Shown: positions 1-10,900 of the stretch, in pieces
How positions within the stretch are numbered: position 1 is the stretch's first letter
Layout: each line of letters starts with the position of its first letter
Source of the DNA: Leishmania martiniquensis
Lineage: Eukaryota > Euglenozoa > Kinetoplastea > Trypanosomatida > Trypanosomatidae
NCBI RefSeq assembly: GCF_017916325.1
Contig: NC_090148.1
Coordinates: 543,501 to 607,500, forward strand
Direction: 5' to 3'
Length of the DNA stretch: 64,000 nt
Position numbers and translations under genes: made by a program
Notes under the pieces: model-generated
Seen by the model: the letters and a program-made list of their open reading frames with translations, nothing else
The model's database searches: none
Told to the model about the DNA's origin: nothing

Positions 1-2717
1 GGGATACTTGTCAGCAAGACGTTGTAAAATGCCAGCAGCCATCCATTAAATAGCGATTGCCCCGAAAAGCCTGTGTAAAAGGCGAAGATAAACTGCACTA
101 CCGACACCGTGATGTTCTTGTAGAAGCTGGCCAGAATGCAGTTGGCATTGCGAAAGAGCGCGTAGCGGCCGTGCACGGCACAGAGACGGCGCAGATGTTT
201 GAAGCGTGGAATCGCGTAATCCGCGGCAAGGGCTGCCTGCGCGCCCTCCAGGCCGATAATACCGACACCAACACGCCCTTCCTGTATCATGGAGACGTCG
301 TTGGCGCCGTCACCGATGGCCAGCGCTGTCTTGCCGGTCGACTTCTGAAACATGTTGACGACGTTTGCCTTCTGGATGGGCGTGAGGCGGCAGCAGACGG
401 CGGAGTTCACCTGCTGGGAGACGCGCAGGAACTGGTCAAAGTAAAACTCCATCGCGATGTTCAGCGCCGGGCCGTCGACGACGAGGGTGCAGCGCCGCTC
501 CTGAGGAGATCCCTTGAGGGCGAGGTGCTGTTCCACCACATCGAGATCGTGCCCGACGCGCTCAATCGCCTTCGGATCCGACGGGCTCAGGTGGCCGATG
601 TCTATGTGGTCGATGAAGTCATTGCGCGGGTCGCAGAGGGTCGATGTTGCCGCGATCGTCACTGCGGTCTCGCGCTTGTCACCTGTGAGCATCCAAATGA
701 TGACACCGGCGCTCAAGAAAAAGGACAGCGTCTCCGCCACCTCATCCTGGAGCTTGTCCTCGATGGCGGTGACGCCGATGAGCCGCATGTCCTTCTCCAT
801 TTCCCAGCAGACTTTGTCAACCTTGGCGCTTCGATTGTGCAGGGCCTTGCCGGCATTCACGAATTCCTCGAGCCACGGGTCGAACTGACGCCGCGTGATC
901 TCCCTGGCGCACACAAGCAGCGTGCGCAGCCCCAACGCCGACATCTCCGTCAGAGAGCTGTCGATTTTCTCCATGTGCCCCTGCACGTCTGGGGCGCGGC
1001 TCAGCTGAGGTTTGACAAAGCTGTCAGCCCCCTTATTGTACAGCATAATCTTCTTGGTGTCACTGTCCTCAACGATGATGCTCATCATCTTGCGTTCCGG
1101 CGTGAACTCGAGCGTGGCGAGGATGTTGTACAACTTGCGCGTGTCGTTGGGCATAAGGATCGTGATGGCCTTCGTCGTGCGGCTGATGAGGCGATACCCG
1201 GCCGCCGCAGCGGTCTCGACCAGCGCCACCTCGTCGGGAGAGCTGCCTTCGTAGAGCACACCAAAGTCTGCCGCATCGTCCGTGAAGGGCTGGACCGTGT
1301 TGCACAAGGCCAACGCGAGAAAGTACTCCTGCAGAGGCCCCAGCCCTTTCGACTTGTCCTCCTTGCGCAGGCGTGCGATAATTTGGTCCATGTTGTCGAC
1401 GTCGATCGCAATGCCAAGAGCGTCGCCTCGCTTGAACTTCATGACGTTCTCCGTCAGCGTTCCAGTCTTGTCGCTGAAGATAAAGCGCACCATTGCCAGC
1501 TGCTCGTTGAGGTTTGACGTGTTCGGCTGGCAGTGCCGCCAGCAGTTGTTCATGTACTCCATCATGTGGCAGTCCACCCGCATCCACTGCGCCTGAATCA
1601 CCTTACACAGCTCAATCGTGATGAACAACGAAATCGGCACGCAGTAGCTCAGCAAGATGAAGTAGGTCAAGTACCGGGATCCCCACAGGCGCCCATTCGT
1701 GTACATATCGATGAAGAAGACGAGGTACGGCGTGTTCCTGTGATTGCGGTTCCACGTGAGCGCCAGTAAGGTGACGATGAGGAGCATAATGTTCTGAAAG
1801 ATGATGATGGCAATGATCAGGTAGTTCAGCTTGCGGTCAAGGTTCGACGACTTGGGCGGCTTCTCCTTCAAGTTGCGGAACAATTTTGTATCGACACCGG
1901 CATAGGCGACCATGCCCCAAACCCAGTCTGTGTTGCGCAACACGCAGCCGCGGTAGAGGAACTGATTCAGCGACAGGGCGTGCTCCTCGCCATTCAGCTC
2001 TAGGAGCCCGGTCCACGACAGCAGTCCCGGGTCCGGCACGCTTGTGTGCAACACAGCCTTGCTATTCATCACCGCCTCAACTTCACAGAGATGCCAGGTC
2101 GCCTCCAGCGCCTTGCGCGACTTCAGGCTTGTCTCGCCGTCCAGGTTGCATGTGTCAATGAACGCTTGTCCTTCCTCGACGGACGTGGCGAACATGACGA
2201 CATCGGCACGCACCTCCTCACCGTTCTTGATGACCATGACGTCGCCAGCGTGGACCTCCTTGCTCTTCACGGAGACAAGTTCGCCGTTACGCAGCACCAG
2301 CGCCGCGATCGAGTTCGCGCGGTTGTCTGCCTGATGCCGCTTGATATCCTCTACGCCCTCTTTGATGAGCGCAACGACGAGTACAACGACCAGCGGCACG
2401 ATCGACGTTGCCGGACTAATTGGGGCCACGCCCGGGACGAGGCTGAATATCATCGTGACGAGGAAATACACATTGCTCGCCCTTTTAAACTGAAACAAAA
2501 GGCCGAGCGGGAGGAACGTAAGGAATGTGTACTTCGACGTGCAAATGAAATTCGACGGATAGTGAAACGCGGCGTTCGACTCCGGATCGTTGAGGTACAC
2601 GATCACCTCTGTGTCATCTTCCACGTCCGCCTCCGTGCAGCAAATTCTATTGCAGATCTTCCCTGGAAAGATGCTGGCGGGGAGGCACTTGCGCCAGCAA
2701 GGCGCTGTGACGGGCAT
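1..2717 (-). CDS. MT: P4-type phospholipid-transporting ATPase (miltefosine transporter), C-terminus beyond window edge
   Basis: Partial gene: 905 codons are visible and the 3' end lies left of base 1. It is a P4-ATPase (flippase) that moves aminophospholipids, and in Leishmania the drug miltefosine, from the outer to the inner leaflet of the plasma membrane. The sequence shows two N-terminal membrane segments (TFLTFLPLGLLF, then SIVPLVVVLVVALI), the actuator motif DGET, the phosphorylation motif DKTGTLT with Asp at about residue 416, the nucleotide-domain KGAD, then MLTGDK and the hinge GDGANDV near bases 300-330, followed by the start of the later membrane segments. No frameshift is seen. 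The first ATG, at 2717, lies 14 nt below a candidate splice acceptor (2732-2733). Family members are about 1,100 residues, so roughly 190 are missing. The miltefosine-transporter identity rests on family plus gene order recalled from chromosome 13. Full function also needs a CDC50/Ros3-type partner, which is not in this window. Confidence 0.93.
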   Translation of the reverse strand, partial: MPVTAPCWRKCLPASIFPGKICNRICCTEADVEDDTEVIVYLNDPESNAAFHYPSNFICTSKYTFLTFLPLGLLFQFKRASNVYFLVTMIFSLVPGVAPISPATSIVPLVVVLVVALIKEGVEDIKRHQADNRANSIAALVLRNGELVSVKSKEVHAGDVMVIKNGEEVRADVVMFATSVEEGQAFIDTCNLDGETSLKSRKALEATWHLCEVEAVMNSKAVLHTSVPDPGLLSWTGLLELNGEEHALSLNQFLYRGCVLRNTDWVWGMVAYAGVDTKLFRNLKEKPPKSSNLDRKLNYLIIAIIIFQNIMLLIVTLLALTWNRNHRNTPYLVFFIDMYTNGRLWGSRYLTYFILLSYCVPISLFITIELCKVIQAQWMRVDCHMMEYMNNCWRHCQPNTSNLNEQLAMVRFIFSDKTGTLTENVMKFKRGDALGIAIDVDNMDQIIARLRKEDKSKGLGPLQEYFLALALCNTVQPFTDDAADFGVLYEGSSPDEVALVETAAAAGYRLISRTTKAITILMPNDTRKLYNILATLEFTPERKMMSIIVEDSDTKKIMLYNKGADSFVKPQLSRAPDVQGHMEKIDSSLTEMSALGLRTLLVCAREITRRQFDPWLEEFVNAGKALHNRSAKVDKVCWEMEKDMRLIGVTAIEDKLQDEVAETLSFFLSAGVIIWMLTGDKRETAVTIAATSTLCDPRNDFIDHIDIGHLSPSDPKAIERVGHDLDVVEQHLALKGSPQERRCTLVVDGPALNIAMEFYFDQFLRVSQQVNSAVCCRLTPIQKANVVNMFQKSTGKTALAIGDGANDVSMIQEGRVGVGIIGLEGAQAALAADYAIPRFKHLRRLCAVHGRYALFRNANCILASFYKNITVSVVQFIFAFYTGFSGQSLFNGWLLAFYNVLLTSI

Positions 2718-2731
2718 GGTTACTTTGGCTC

Positions 2732-2780
2732 CTACAGGGTATATGTGAACCAAGCACACACATACGAGAAAAAAAAAACA
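2732..2780 (-). promoter_or_regulatory. Candidate spliced-leader acceptor for the P4-ATPase gene
   Basis: On the minus strand a run of about ten T is followed by roughly 40 nt without AG and then CTGTAG. AG is at 2733-2732, 14 nt upstream of the ATG. This is the expected arrangement for trans-splicing. Inferred from sequence only. Confidence 0.6.
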
Positions 2781-4654
2781 GGCCGTAAGAGCACACCCGC
2801 AGACGCCGACGCGCGCGCTTCCAGGCAGAGAAAGGAAGAGAAGGCGGGGGTGGATGGCACAAGTAGCGCTAGGCCAACTCAACACTTCTCACGTCCGTCG
2901 CACACCGAAGCACAGCTCAAGAGGAGACGGTATGGGAGTAGGCGTCCTAAGAAGAAAACAAACAAAAAAAGGCCGACGTCGAGAGGGCAGTAGCACTGAC
3001 ACAAACGCGTACGCAGAGAGAGAGAGAAGCGAAATAAATTTATGCTAAGCTCGAGAAGACACACAAAAAGGTCCGTACCACCGCAAGTGGTACGAAAGAG
3101 AAAAATCGGGAGGGGGAGGGAACAACAACACCCAAGGCGAAGAAAAAGCAGGCGAACACCAAACCGTTAGTGTGCAAGGAAGAGTTCGGGTGAGAAGGGG
3201 AGAGGGGTTGGGGTAACGGTGGTGAAGAAAGTGCACTGGGTGCAGTCGCACGGCAATGACTGGCAGGATGGGGGGGAGGGGGCAAAAGGAGTAAAGCTTG
3301 AAAAAAAAGGGAAAAGGCCAAAGACAAGCGGAGAGGGTCGCGGCGTGTGTGTGTGTGTGTGTGTTTGGGGGGATATAAGGCGGGAAGGAAAGGCCAGCGC
3401 CAGAGAGGGAGGATAGGAACGGAGGCTCGAATGCACACCGAGAAGACGAAGAGACGGAGACCAGCTGCTCACATGCGAAACAAGGCGCGCATATACACAC
3501 CAAACGGGAAAGCGAAAGAAAAAGAGCCACCGCAACAGACGCCAGCCACACACCATACCACACACACACACACACAGACGTCCTCGCCAGCAGCAGTAGC
3601 AGCCACCAAATATGTAGCTCGACGAATGCGAAACAGCCAGAGAGAGAGGGAGAGGGGGACTAGGAGAGCCGACGAGACAAGGATGCAGAGGGGGTCTCAG
3701 ATCACACAATTACCACAGCAAGCAAAAGCAGCTCAATGCGAGCGCCAAAACAGCAGGCCCAATGTTTAGCGTAAATAAATGGAGGAAAGGAATGAGCAAT
3801 GTGCGATGTGCGTTCCTGTTGTGTGTGCTTGTCAGAGGGCGACGGCCGTGAGAGGGAGCCCGGGTACAAGAATTCAGGTTAAGCGCGCACACGCGGGGGG
3901 GAGGGGACTTGAGCGGCGTGTGAAGATTGGTGAAGGGGGGGCGATGCGCTAACCCCGATTTGTTTGCAGAGAGAGAGTGCGTGACGCCAAAAGGGAGAAA
4001 AGACACAAAGCCGCAGCAGCAGCAGTCATTAAGCACTCTCTGATTGCCGTGCGTTTGTGTGATGAGGAGCAGAGGAGGTGAGATGTCAGGGGTGAGGTGA
4101 GGTGAGGTGAGTGAGTGAGATGCAGCGATAATGATTAACGGGATGAGGGAGGAGGTAAGAGGGTACCGGCCCCCGCCTTGCCATTCCTCCTCGATCTGCC
4201 TGCCCCGTGCCATATCGTTTCGTTTCCTGTGGAGCGAATCCTTCTAGCGTGCACTATTTCCCCTTATCGCTCTTCTTCAGCAGATGCATTGACCTCCTTG
4301 CTGGCAGTCACCATAAGACGACGGCCACGCCTCGTGCTGTCATCGCCTACTATCAGCCTGTTTTTTTTTTCCACTCCCCTTTGTTTCACCATGGCCGCCA
4401 GCACTGCGGCTGTGGCCGCCCATCGTGATCATCCGTTATTTGTGGAGCACCAAACTACCATCGTGCGCACTCCTGCGTGCACACCGGCGCCTACACAACA
4501 CTGCGTCACCATATTAGCGTTGGCGCCTGCGCTATACAGCCGGGCCCTGTGCCGGCCGGAAACGGCTGAGGAAGCGCGCGGTAAAGAAAACGACGCCTGC
4601 CGCATACAACCGAAGTGCACCTATCCCACAATGCATGACAGCCTTTGCCCGGCA
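2781..4654. other. Intergenic/UTR DNA between the HAD-like gene and the P4-ATPase gene
   Basis: About 1.9 kb without a convincing gene. It is purine-rich on the plus strand (pyrimidine-rich in the transcript), with GT/CA microsatellites near 3343-3364 and 3555-3576, a tandem GGTGA run near 4090-4112, and an 8-bp stem-loop at 3074-3094. ORFs here are low complexity and have no recognisable domain. Confidence 0.6.
3074..3094. other. Perfect 8-bp inverted repeat (possible RNA stem-loop)
   Basis: CGTACCAC (3074-3081) is followed by a 5-base loop and the exact reverse complement GTGGTACG (3087-3094). It lies in the spacer between the HAD-like gene and the P4-ATPase. Function unknown. Confidence 0.5.
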
Positions 4655-6124
4655 TCACAGCTGCGCCCTCTGTGAGCTAGCATCGCTGCGCGGCACCACC
4701 TCGCTTGCCGGAATGCCGAGGAGCACCTGCAGCTCTGGATTGGCCGCGTACCACGAGACGCTCATTCCCGTCTCGGCGCACGGTACGGCGTGGTAGCCCT
4801 GCGTCACCGCCATGCGGCAGTTCTCTCTGTCGTCGTCGATTAGCACCATGTCCGTGCTAAGCCACTTTGGCAGCAGAAGCGTCGACCGGTTCTGCTGTCC
4901 GCCCAACATATCATCGCGGGGAGAGGAAGTTCGAGGAGGCGACGGAGAGACGCCGGTTTGCATGAAATCACCGACATCATCCGCGGCTTCAGCTCCAGTG
5001 TCGTCTGCTTGCTGCTTCTGTTGCTGCGGGGGCGACGGAGGAGTCTCACTCTTTCGCGAGCACTGCCCCTCGTCTCGCGCGTTGCGGCGCTGCTGCAGCT
5101 CTTGCAAGTGGTACATCTTCCCTGGTCCCGCCATCGACCGCGGCAAACACACAACATCCTCAGTGCTCGTGAGATACGAGCGAGTCGGTGGAAGAACTCG
5201 CGAGAGCAGGCACAGAACCGCCTCAGCGACGGACAGACACGTGGCCCGCTGATCTGCCGTCCCCTCTGTCAGGGAGCAGATCGCAAGCTCATGGCCCTGC
5301 CGGTTGACCGCCTCGCAGAACGCACCTAGAAAATCTGCGTCCACGAACAGCGCGCGTACCTCCGCCGCCGTCGCCGCCTGCGCCGCTAGAAGCGAGACAG
5401 TGCTGAGGGGGGAGCGGAGCAACGTTCCATCCAAGTCCAACACCACGAGTACAGGCGACACCACCGTCGCATAGGACGGCCCACTGCGTGGTCGCACATC
5501 TCGGTGGAGTAGCAGCCCCGCCATGATGCAGCTTTCCTCTGTAAGCTCAGCCTCGATCTGCGACAACGACTGACCGCCAAGCGCGGCTGCCAGTAGCAAG
5601 CAGACAGGGGAGCAGGCAGTGGGTAATAAAACAGTCGAATCAACGTACCTGTCCACGGCATCGCAAAGAGCGTCGATGGCGCTGGCGGCACCGACCCACC
5701 AGTTCGGTAGCAATGATGCCGTAATGTACTGCCACCACGGTGACACCTCGACGATCCCTGCACTCGCACTGCTGAGCGGGAACGGGAAGGCCGCCCTATC
5801 TGTTGTAGGCAGCGTTTCGGCATCGCCACAGAGGCCATCCCCTCCGGCTGTGGGACAAACGAGCGGGCAAAGCCGCGCAAGTTGGCTGATGAGGTGCTCG
5901 GAAGGGCTGCGCTCGGCTCGCTGCCGAGAGCACCGCTCCCCTTCATCTACCGTCTCCGACGTGAGGCTGCAGCGCTCCATCCATCGCGTGTGATGTGCGC
6001 TCCTGTAGCATCCAATGTCGGCAGCCGCCACCTCACCAATAACAAGCTTCGCAACAAAGCAGTACCACTCGCGCGCTACCTCAGACAACGTCGCACCGCC
6101 AGAGGTCGGGCATGCATCAACCAT
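4655..6124 (-). CDS. Conserved hypothetical protein with HAD-like hydrolase motifs
   Basis: A 489-residue protein that I recognise only by fold motifs. HAD motif I, DLDGT, has its aspartates at about residues 230 and 232, followed by AICSLTEG (a plausible motif II with Ser/Thr). After a long low-complexity insertion rich in Ser, Pro and Gln comes LIDDDRENC, resembling the acidic motif IV, and then GYHAVPC. Key acidic residues are present, so phosphatase or phosphotransferase activity is possible; the substrate cannot be predicted. The N-terminal 220 residues match no family I know. The frame is open upstream to 6304, but that extension starts with GTG and encodes a Tyr/Ile run from a TATA microsatellite, so the first ATG (6124) is used. 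A TTAATGCAG acceptor-like site lies 14 nt upstream. Confidence 0.75.
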   Translation of the reverse strand: MVDACPTSGGATLSEVAREWYCFVAKLVIGEVAAADIGCYRSAHHTRWMERCSLTSETVDEGERCSRQRAERSPSEHLISQLARLCPLVCPTAGGDGLCGDAETLPTTDRAAFPFPLSSASAGIVEVSPWWQYITASLLPNWWVGAASAIDALCDAVDRYVDSTVLLPTACSPVCLLLAAALGGQSLSQIEAELTEESCIMAGLLLHRDVRPRSGPSYATVVSPVLVVLDLDGTLLRSPLSTVSLLAAQAATAAEVRALFVDADFLGAFCEAVNRQGHELAICSLTEGTADQRATCLSVAEAVLCLLSRVLPPTRSYLTSTEDVVCLPRSMAGPGKMYHLQELQQRRNARDEGQCSRKSETPPSPPQQQKQQADDTGAEAADDVGDFMQTGVSPSPPRTSSPRDDMLGGQQNRSTLLLPKWLSTDMVLIDDDRENCRMAVTQGYHAVPCAETGMSVSWYAANPELQVLLGIPASEVVPRSDASSQRAQL

Positions 6125-6900
6125 GGTCGTCGTGAGGGCTGCATTAATATATACATATATGTAAATAGCAACGCTGCACGTGCGCACTCGCTTCACGGCC
6201 GCAGACACACACGCATGACGGCGCAGGGCTCCAAAAAGATCACGAGCCACTGAACCCGTCCTTGTAGAGCGATGTTGCTGAGATTCGCCCCGCGGGCAAG
6301 ACACTGAGATGACAAAAATGAAGGCCAGAGTCTGACGCAGCGGAGGGAAGGCTATGTCTGCGAATGAGCGTGCGATTGTGTCAACGTCTATGTGCGGTTG
6401 CCAAGAGCGGCTGAGTCTCCCTTTAGGGCCGAAGTGACGCTCTCAGTTACGACTGTTTTCGTAACTCCGCCCGGCGAGACAAAGCCGCCTCCCCAACCCC
6501 AACGCACGCACCTGAGCAGCGACAACATTTGGAGGGCCACAGGAAGAGGCGACAAGGACATGAGGAGGAGACGATGAGGACGAGCAACGCCCATATAGAA
6601 AAGTGCGAACGCCCAACGCACACGCAAGCTTCCGCGCTGCTCCCTGCAGAAATCGTCACGCGCTCTTCATGGCAACGGCACGAGACCGGGTGGCGGCGCC
6701 GAATGGAAGAAGCGAGCGAGCGGCGCACTCACTGGCTGATGTGAGGAGCTTTCGCAGCCGCGTTTGGAGCGAAGTTTTTTTCGTTGTTGTGTGGCCCTTT
6801 CACGGAAGTTCACCTCTTCGGCTGAAGATCAGCGGCCAATAGCACAGCGCTGTAAAAAAAGGGATGTCTGCCCACGGCACTGACGATACGCAAGAAGACG
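6125..6900. other. Intergenic/UTR DNA upstream of the HAD-like gene
   Basis: About 780 bp without a gene. A TATA-rich microsatellite near 6146-6170 lies just upstream of the start codon. Nothing else recognisable before repeat copy A1. Confidence 0.5.
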
Positions 6901-6901
6901 T

Positions 6902-7400
6902 ATTTTCATTTGCTGCCCTTCCGCGTGCCTATTCGCTCCCGTACGTTACGAGCTCCCCCCCTCACGCCCTGGCACCGGTCCATCGCGCGTGCAGGCACGA
7001 CAGCAAGGCGCCGACTCCGTCAGCAGAGCGCGGCCCCCGTCTCGTACTCTGCCCACGCACCCACGCCGCGCACTCCCCCCTCCTCCCCATCCGAGTGGCG
7101 CAGACTCGCCGCACCACAGTGGGCGGCCGGGGCCGGGTCACATACGCCCGTGCCACGCCCGGCTCCGTACCCATCGTGTGGGTGGCGCAAGCGGGTGCAC
7201 TGCCGCACGGCGCTCCGGCGCATGTAGCCGGCCGCGGTGCCGCTACCAGGGATGACTCGGGGCAGTTGGCAGGGCTAGAGAGAGGCAGAGAGAGGGGGTG
7301 TGGGGAGGGGGCTGCTCGCCTTTCCCACTGAGCGGGTGGGGCTACTGGACCCCTTCCTGGGAGGCACCACTGTGTGGAGACCCTTCCCTCCCCCTCCCCA
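6902..7400 (+). repeat. Dispersed intergenic repeat, family A copy 1 (SIDER-like)
   Basis: The core at about 7017-7350 is almost identical to 14835-15170 (same orientation) and to 28800-29110 (inverted). Weaker similarity extends left to about 6902, where the phrase GTGCCTATTCGCT is shared with copy 2. High-copy, intergenic, roughly 400-bp elements in Leishmania are usually SIDER retroposon remnants. That assignment is inference; the repetition itself is directly visible. ORFs inside it are repeated only because the DNA is. Confidence 0.75.
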
Positions 7401-7938
7401 CCCCCGTCGCCATCATCGCGGTGAGGAGACCAAGAGAAACACAGCCGACGGGAAGCCGTTCGGCAAGGTGTTGGTCAAGGCTTGAGATGTCGGTGATACG
7501 TCCAGAAAAGGAGCGCATCACGTCGAGGGGAAGGGGAGCACACACACAGCATGGGAGGAGCAAAGACTGGGCTCGAGCCAACGATGCGACCGCACAGTTC
7601 GAGACTCTTTACCTGAGGCCGAATTCGGTAAGCAACGAAAAGGCGGCGAGATGGAGAGGGGGTGGGGGGTACGCACCGATGCTTAAAACGGCAAAGGATC
7701 GGGAAGCAAGCAAACAAAAAATGAGCGAGAGAAGCAAGCCAACGATCCACACACACAGGGGCATCCACCAGCACACGGCGAGGCATAGTCGCCATGCAGC
7801 GGCTAATGACAAGTGCAGCGGAAGGGGGGAAGGCAAGCAGCAGTCAGGCTGCGCAGAGCGAGGAGGGAGTGAGGGGCGGGGAGAGAGAAACAATAAATGG
7901 AGAGGCGGATAGTGTTTTTGTGCGGCACCGCTGCCCAT
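7401..7938. other. Probable 3'UTR/spacer below the 1177-residue orphan gene
   Basis: About 540 bp that is purine-rich on the plus strand and low in complexity. No gene or structured element recognised. Confidence 0.45.
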
Positions 7939-10900
7939 TTAGTGCGGCCCGCCGCGCAGCTTCGCTAGGATAATGCGGTTCTGCTCCTCGAGCCTCGCAT
8001 TCTGTGCCTGTATGCGGGCGAGCTCTGTTGCCACCACCGCGTACGCGTCAGGCATGGCGCTCTGTTCACCAGCGGCGGAGGATGCCCTGTTAGCGTTGGC
8101 AAGCGCACTCTCACCGGAGCGCCGGACCTGGCGCAGCTGCAGCTGCACCGCTACTGTCGTGAGGAGGGCCGAAAGTTCGTCGAGGTCCGCTTCCTCAGCG
8201 GCGCCAAAGGACGCGTCGCTCGCGGATTCCGGCAAGTCGCTATGGTCCAGCAACTCCTTCAAGTGCAGAAGAGATTCTCGAAGGTGGCGGGCCTGTACGG
8301 TAAACTGCTCCGTCGTCGTTGAGGTGCTGCTGCTATTCGGGCCACAGGGTTGCTTCGCAGCATCCGACGGTCGCTCTTCCTGCTGCGAAAATACCGAGAG
8401 AAAAGGCGGCTTTGCCTCACCGCCGCCAGTGGAACTGCGCATGACGAGATCCTCTGGGTCCTGTGGCAGCCGAGCAGGGGCGCGCTGTGCGTCCCGCCGC
8501 TGTTGCGGGCTGTCGGGGCACGCGGCAGGCCCACCAGCACCTGCTCTTTCGAAGGATGCCGAGGTGCCGCCGTTTCGGGGACTTGCGCCCGCCGCGGCCG
8601 CTACCCCGGCGCGCAGCACCTGCGAGTCCACAGTCAGCTCTGAGACATCCACCGCCGAGGCAGCCGAGTTCGAGGCGGTCGGAAGGTTCGACGGCGCCTC
8701 CGCTTCACGATCGCGAAGCGCGTACGATGGCGCTAGCGCACCGTCGTCCTGAGGCGAGGGCACGCTTCTCTCTGTGGCCGTGATGGTAGAAGGCTGGGAG
8801 TGCCGAGAGGGGCCTGCCGAACGTGGGGTGCGCGTGTGCTCGCCCGCCTGGCTGTCGCGCTTCTGGCGTGCGTAAAAGCCGGTCAGCTCCTCAAAGCGGT
8901 CGCTGAGTTCGCGACTAGACGGGGCGCATGCGGATGTGGTGCGGCGCTGCCTGCGTGTATTCGATGTTGCCTTCGACACGGCAGCTGCTTTGGTGGAGAG
9001 AACACGCGGGGTGCGCGCGGGCCGCAACCGCGCCGTGTGAGGGGTGCGCGATGATGACAGAGGTGCTGGTGCTGTCGATGGCGACGGAGCTACGCCGCTC
9101 TTTTCGGCAACCTCTTTAGGTGGTGGGAGAAGTCTCTCCGAATGGTTGCGAAGCTCTGCCGACCGATGCAACGGCCCTAGCTTGTACAAGTCGAAACCGC
9201 CTGGCCAAAGCGTCCACACAAGCAGCTCCGCGTTCTCCTTGTCTGCGGCAGTGCACATGGCGCGCACCGGATTCGCAACAGTGCACGTGGCGACGAGTGA
9301 GGGGCAGTCGCCGTTCATCTGCCACGCCGAGAGGCTAGACCCGCGGCAAACTGTCACGATATCTGGTCGATGCCTCGCCACGGTCGCCACCACACACACC
9401 TTCGCCTCACTATCCGTCGTTACAGTCGTCGTGGCGGTCGGCTCTGGGAGCGGCTTGACGACCCATTGCGATGCACCCTTCCACTGCACATATGCGGAGG
9501 TGGCCACCCCGGCCACAACGAGGCCGCCCCGGAAGGGGATCACGCAGTGGATGGCATCCGTATGGGTGTACAATGCCGACGTGGATGCGCGATCAGCAGC
9601 TGACGCGCTGCTGTCGAGAGCGGTGATGGACGCGCGCTGCACTGCCACAACTCGGTCCGCGTCCGCGGCTCTGGGCGCAGACCCCGGGGAGGCCTTATCG
9701 CCGCCGCTAAACACAACTACAGCGTGCGTGTCAGCGGGCACCGAGGTGGGGCCCCTGTTATGCATCCTCTCCAGATGGAGAACGCGGCCGCCCTTGCCGC
9801 TGCCGTCCTTTGACGTCTGCGTCCAGCAGCATCTAAAGCAGCGAAGCCGCAGGCCCGAGGACCCACTCGCCCCAGTCACCGCCGCCGACGTCGTCAGCGC
9901 GTACACAATATCGCCAGTGGGAGAGCTGGAAAGACTGAGAATGCTCTCGTTGGCGTCCATAGTAGCACTGCCCAGCTCGGCTGGCGTTCCCGATGTAACA
10001 CCGTAAGCGACGAGGGCATGATGCACCGTGTCGAAAAGCACCACCACACCAGTTGCAGGGTGCAGCGTCGCACAGGTGGAGGGGTTGCCAAACGCGTTAA
10101 TCAGCGTGCAGCCAGGGGGGCAAACAAACATCAACGCCTGCGGGGTCCACCAGCACCAGTACTCGGCATTTAAATACCAAACTTCCGCAGGCTCCGCAGG
10201 CCCCAAGGGGGGCGGGGTGAAGACGGAAATGCGGCGCATGCTCATCCGTTGCGTGCCCGTCTTTGGCTCCATCGAGTGAAAGGAGACCGCGCTGCCCTGG
10301 TGAAAGAGGGCCAGCACCCCGTTGCCTGCACGGACTCCGCATGTAAAGACAGTAGTATCGCTCGCGAGAGCCGCCGCCGTCGCCGCATTCTCGTGCACGT
10401 CCTTCGCTGCACTGCTCTCATCGATGCCGCCGCCACCACCACTGCCGGTAGAGGCGGTGGCAGCGAGGCCGTCGTGCCACTTCACCTTTCCCTGAAACTC
10501 CCACGTCTCGGCATGGAAGAGGCGGGCGATGGCACCCGTCAGTACGAGGCTCTCCTTTCCCACGCCGCACAGCGCTGTGGCGGATGGCACCTTGCAGTCC
10601 ATCCACCGCATCACAGACCCCGTAGAGCTGCTGAAGGCCACGAGAAATCCGCTGCTGGTCAGCGCGAGGTAAGCCTCCTCACGCTCCACCGGGCTTGCCA
10701 CGCAGCACATATACTCAGCGTCGTGCAGCTCTTCCACAGTGCTGCAGTGGCGGCTCAGCACCATCAGGCGATTGCGCTCTCTCTGCTTGGGTGCTTGACC
10801 GTCAGTCGATGTCTCAGCGCTACCAACATCGGCAGCAGCCGCGCATTGGACGCTAAACAGGCCGACCTTGCCGGCGGTGCAGGCCGCGAATGAGAGGTCG

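Noticed and set aside
57..1517. Plus-strand ORF of 486 codons at the left edge
   Set aside because: It is antisense to the P4-ATPase; the minus strand carries the DKTGTLT and GDGANDV motifs over the same bases.
7020..7223. A 67-codon ORF repeated almost unchanged at 14838-15041 and 28905-29108
   Set aside because: All six frames are conserved equally because the DNA itself is repeated, so conservation is not evidence of coding.
9044..10006. Plus-strand ORF of 320 codons
   Set aside because: Shadow of the 1177-residue minus-strand gene, no domain, opposite to the transcription direction.
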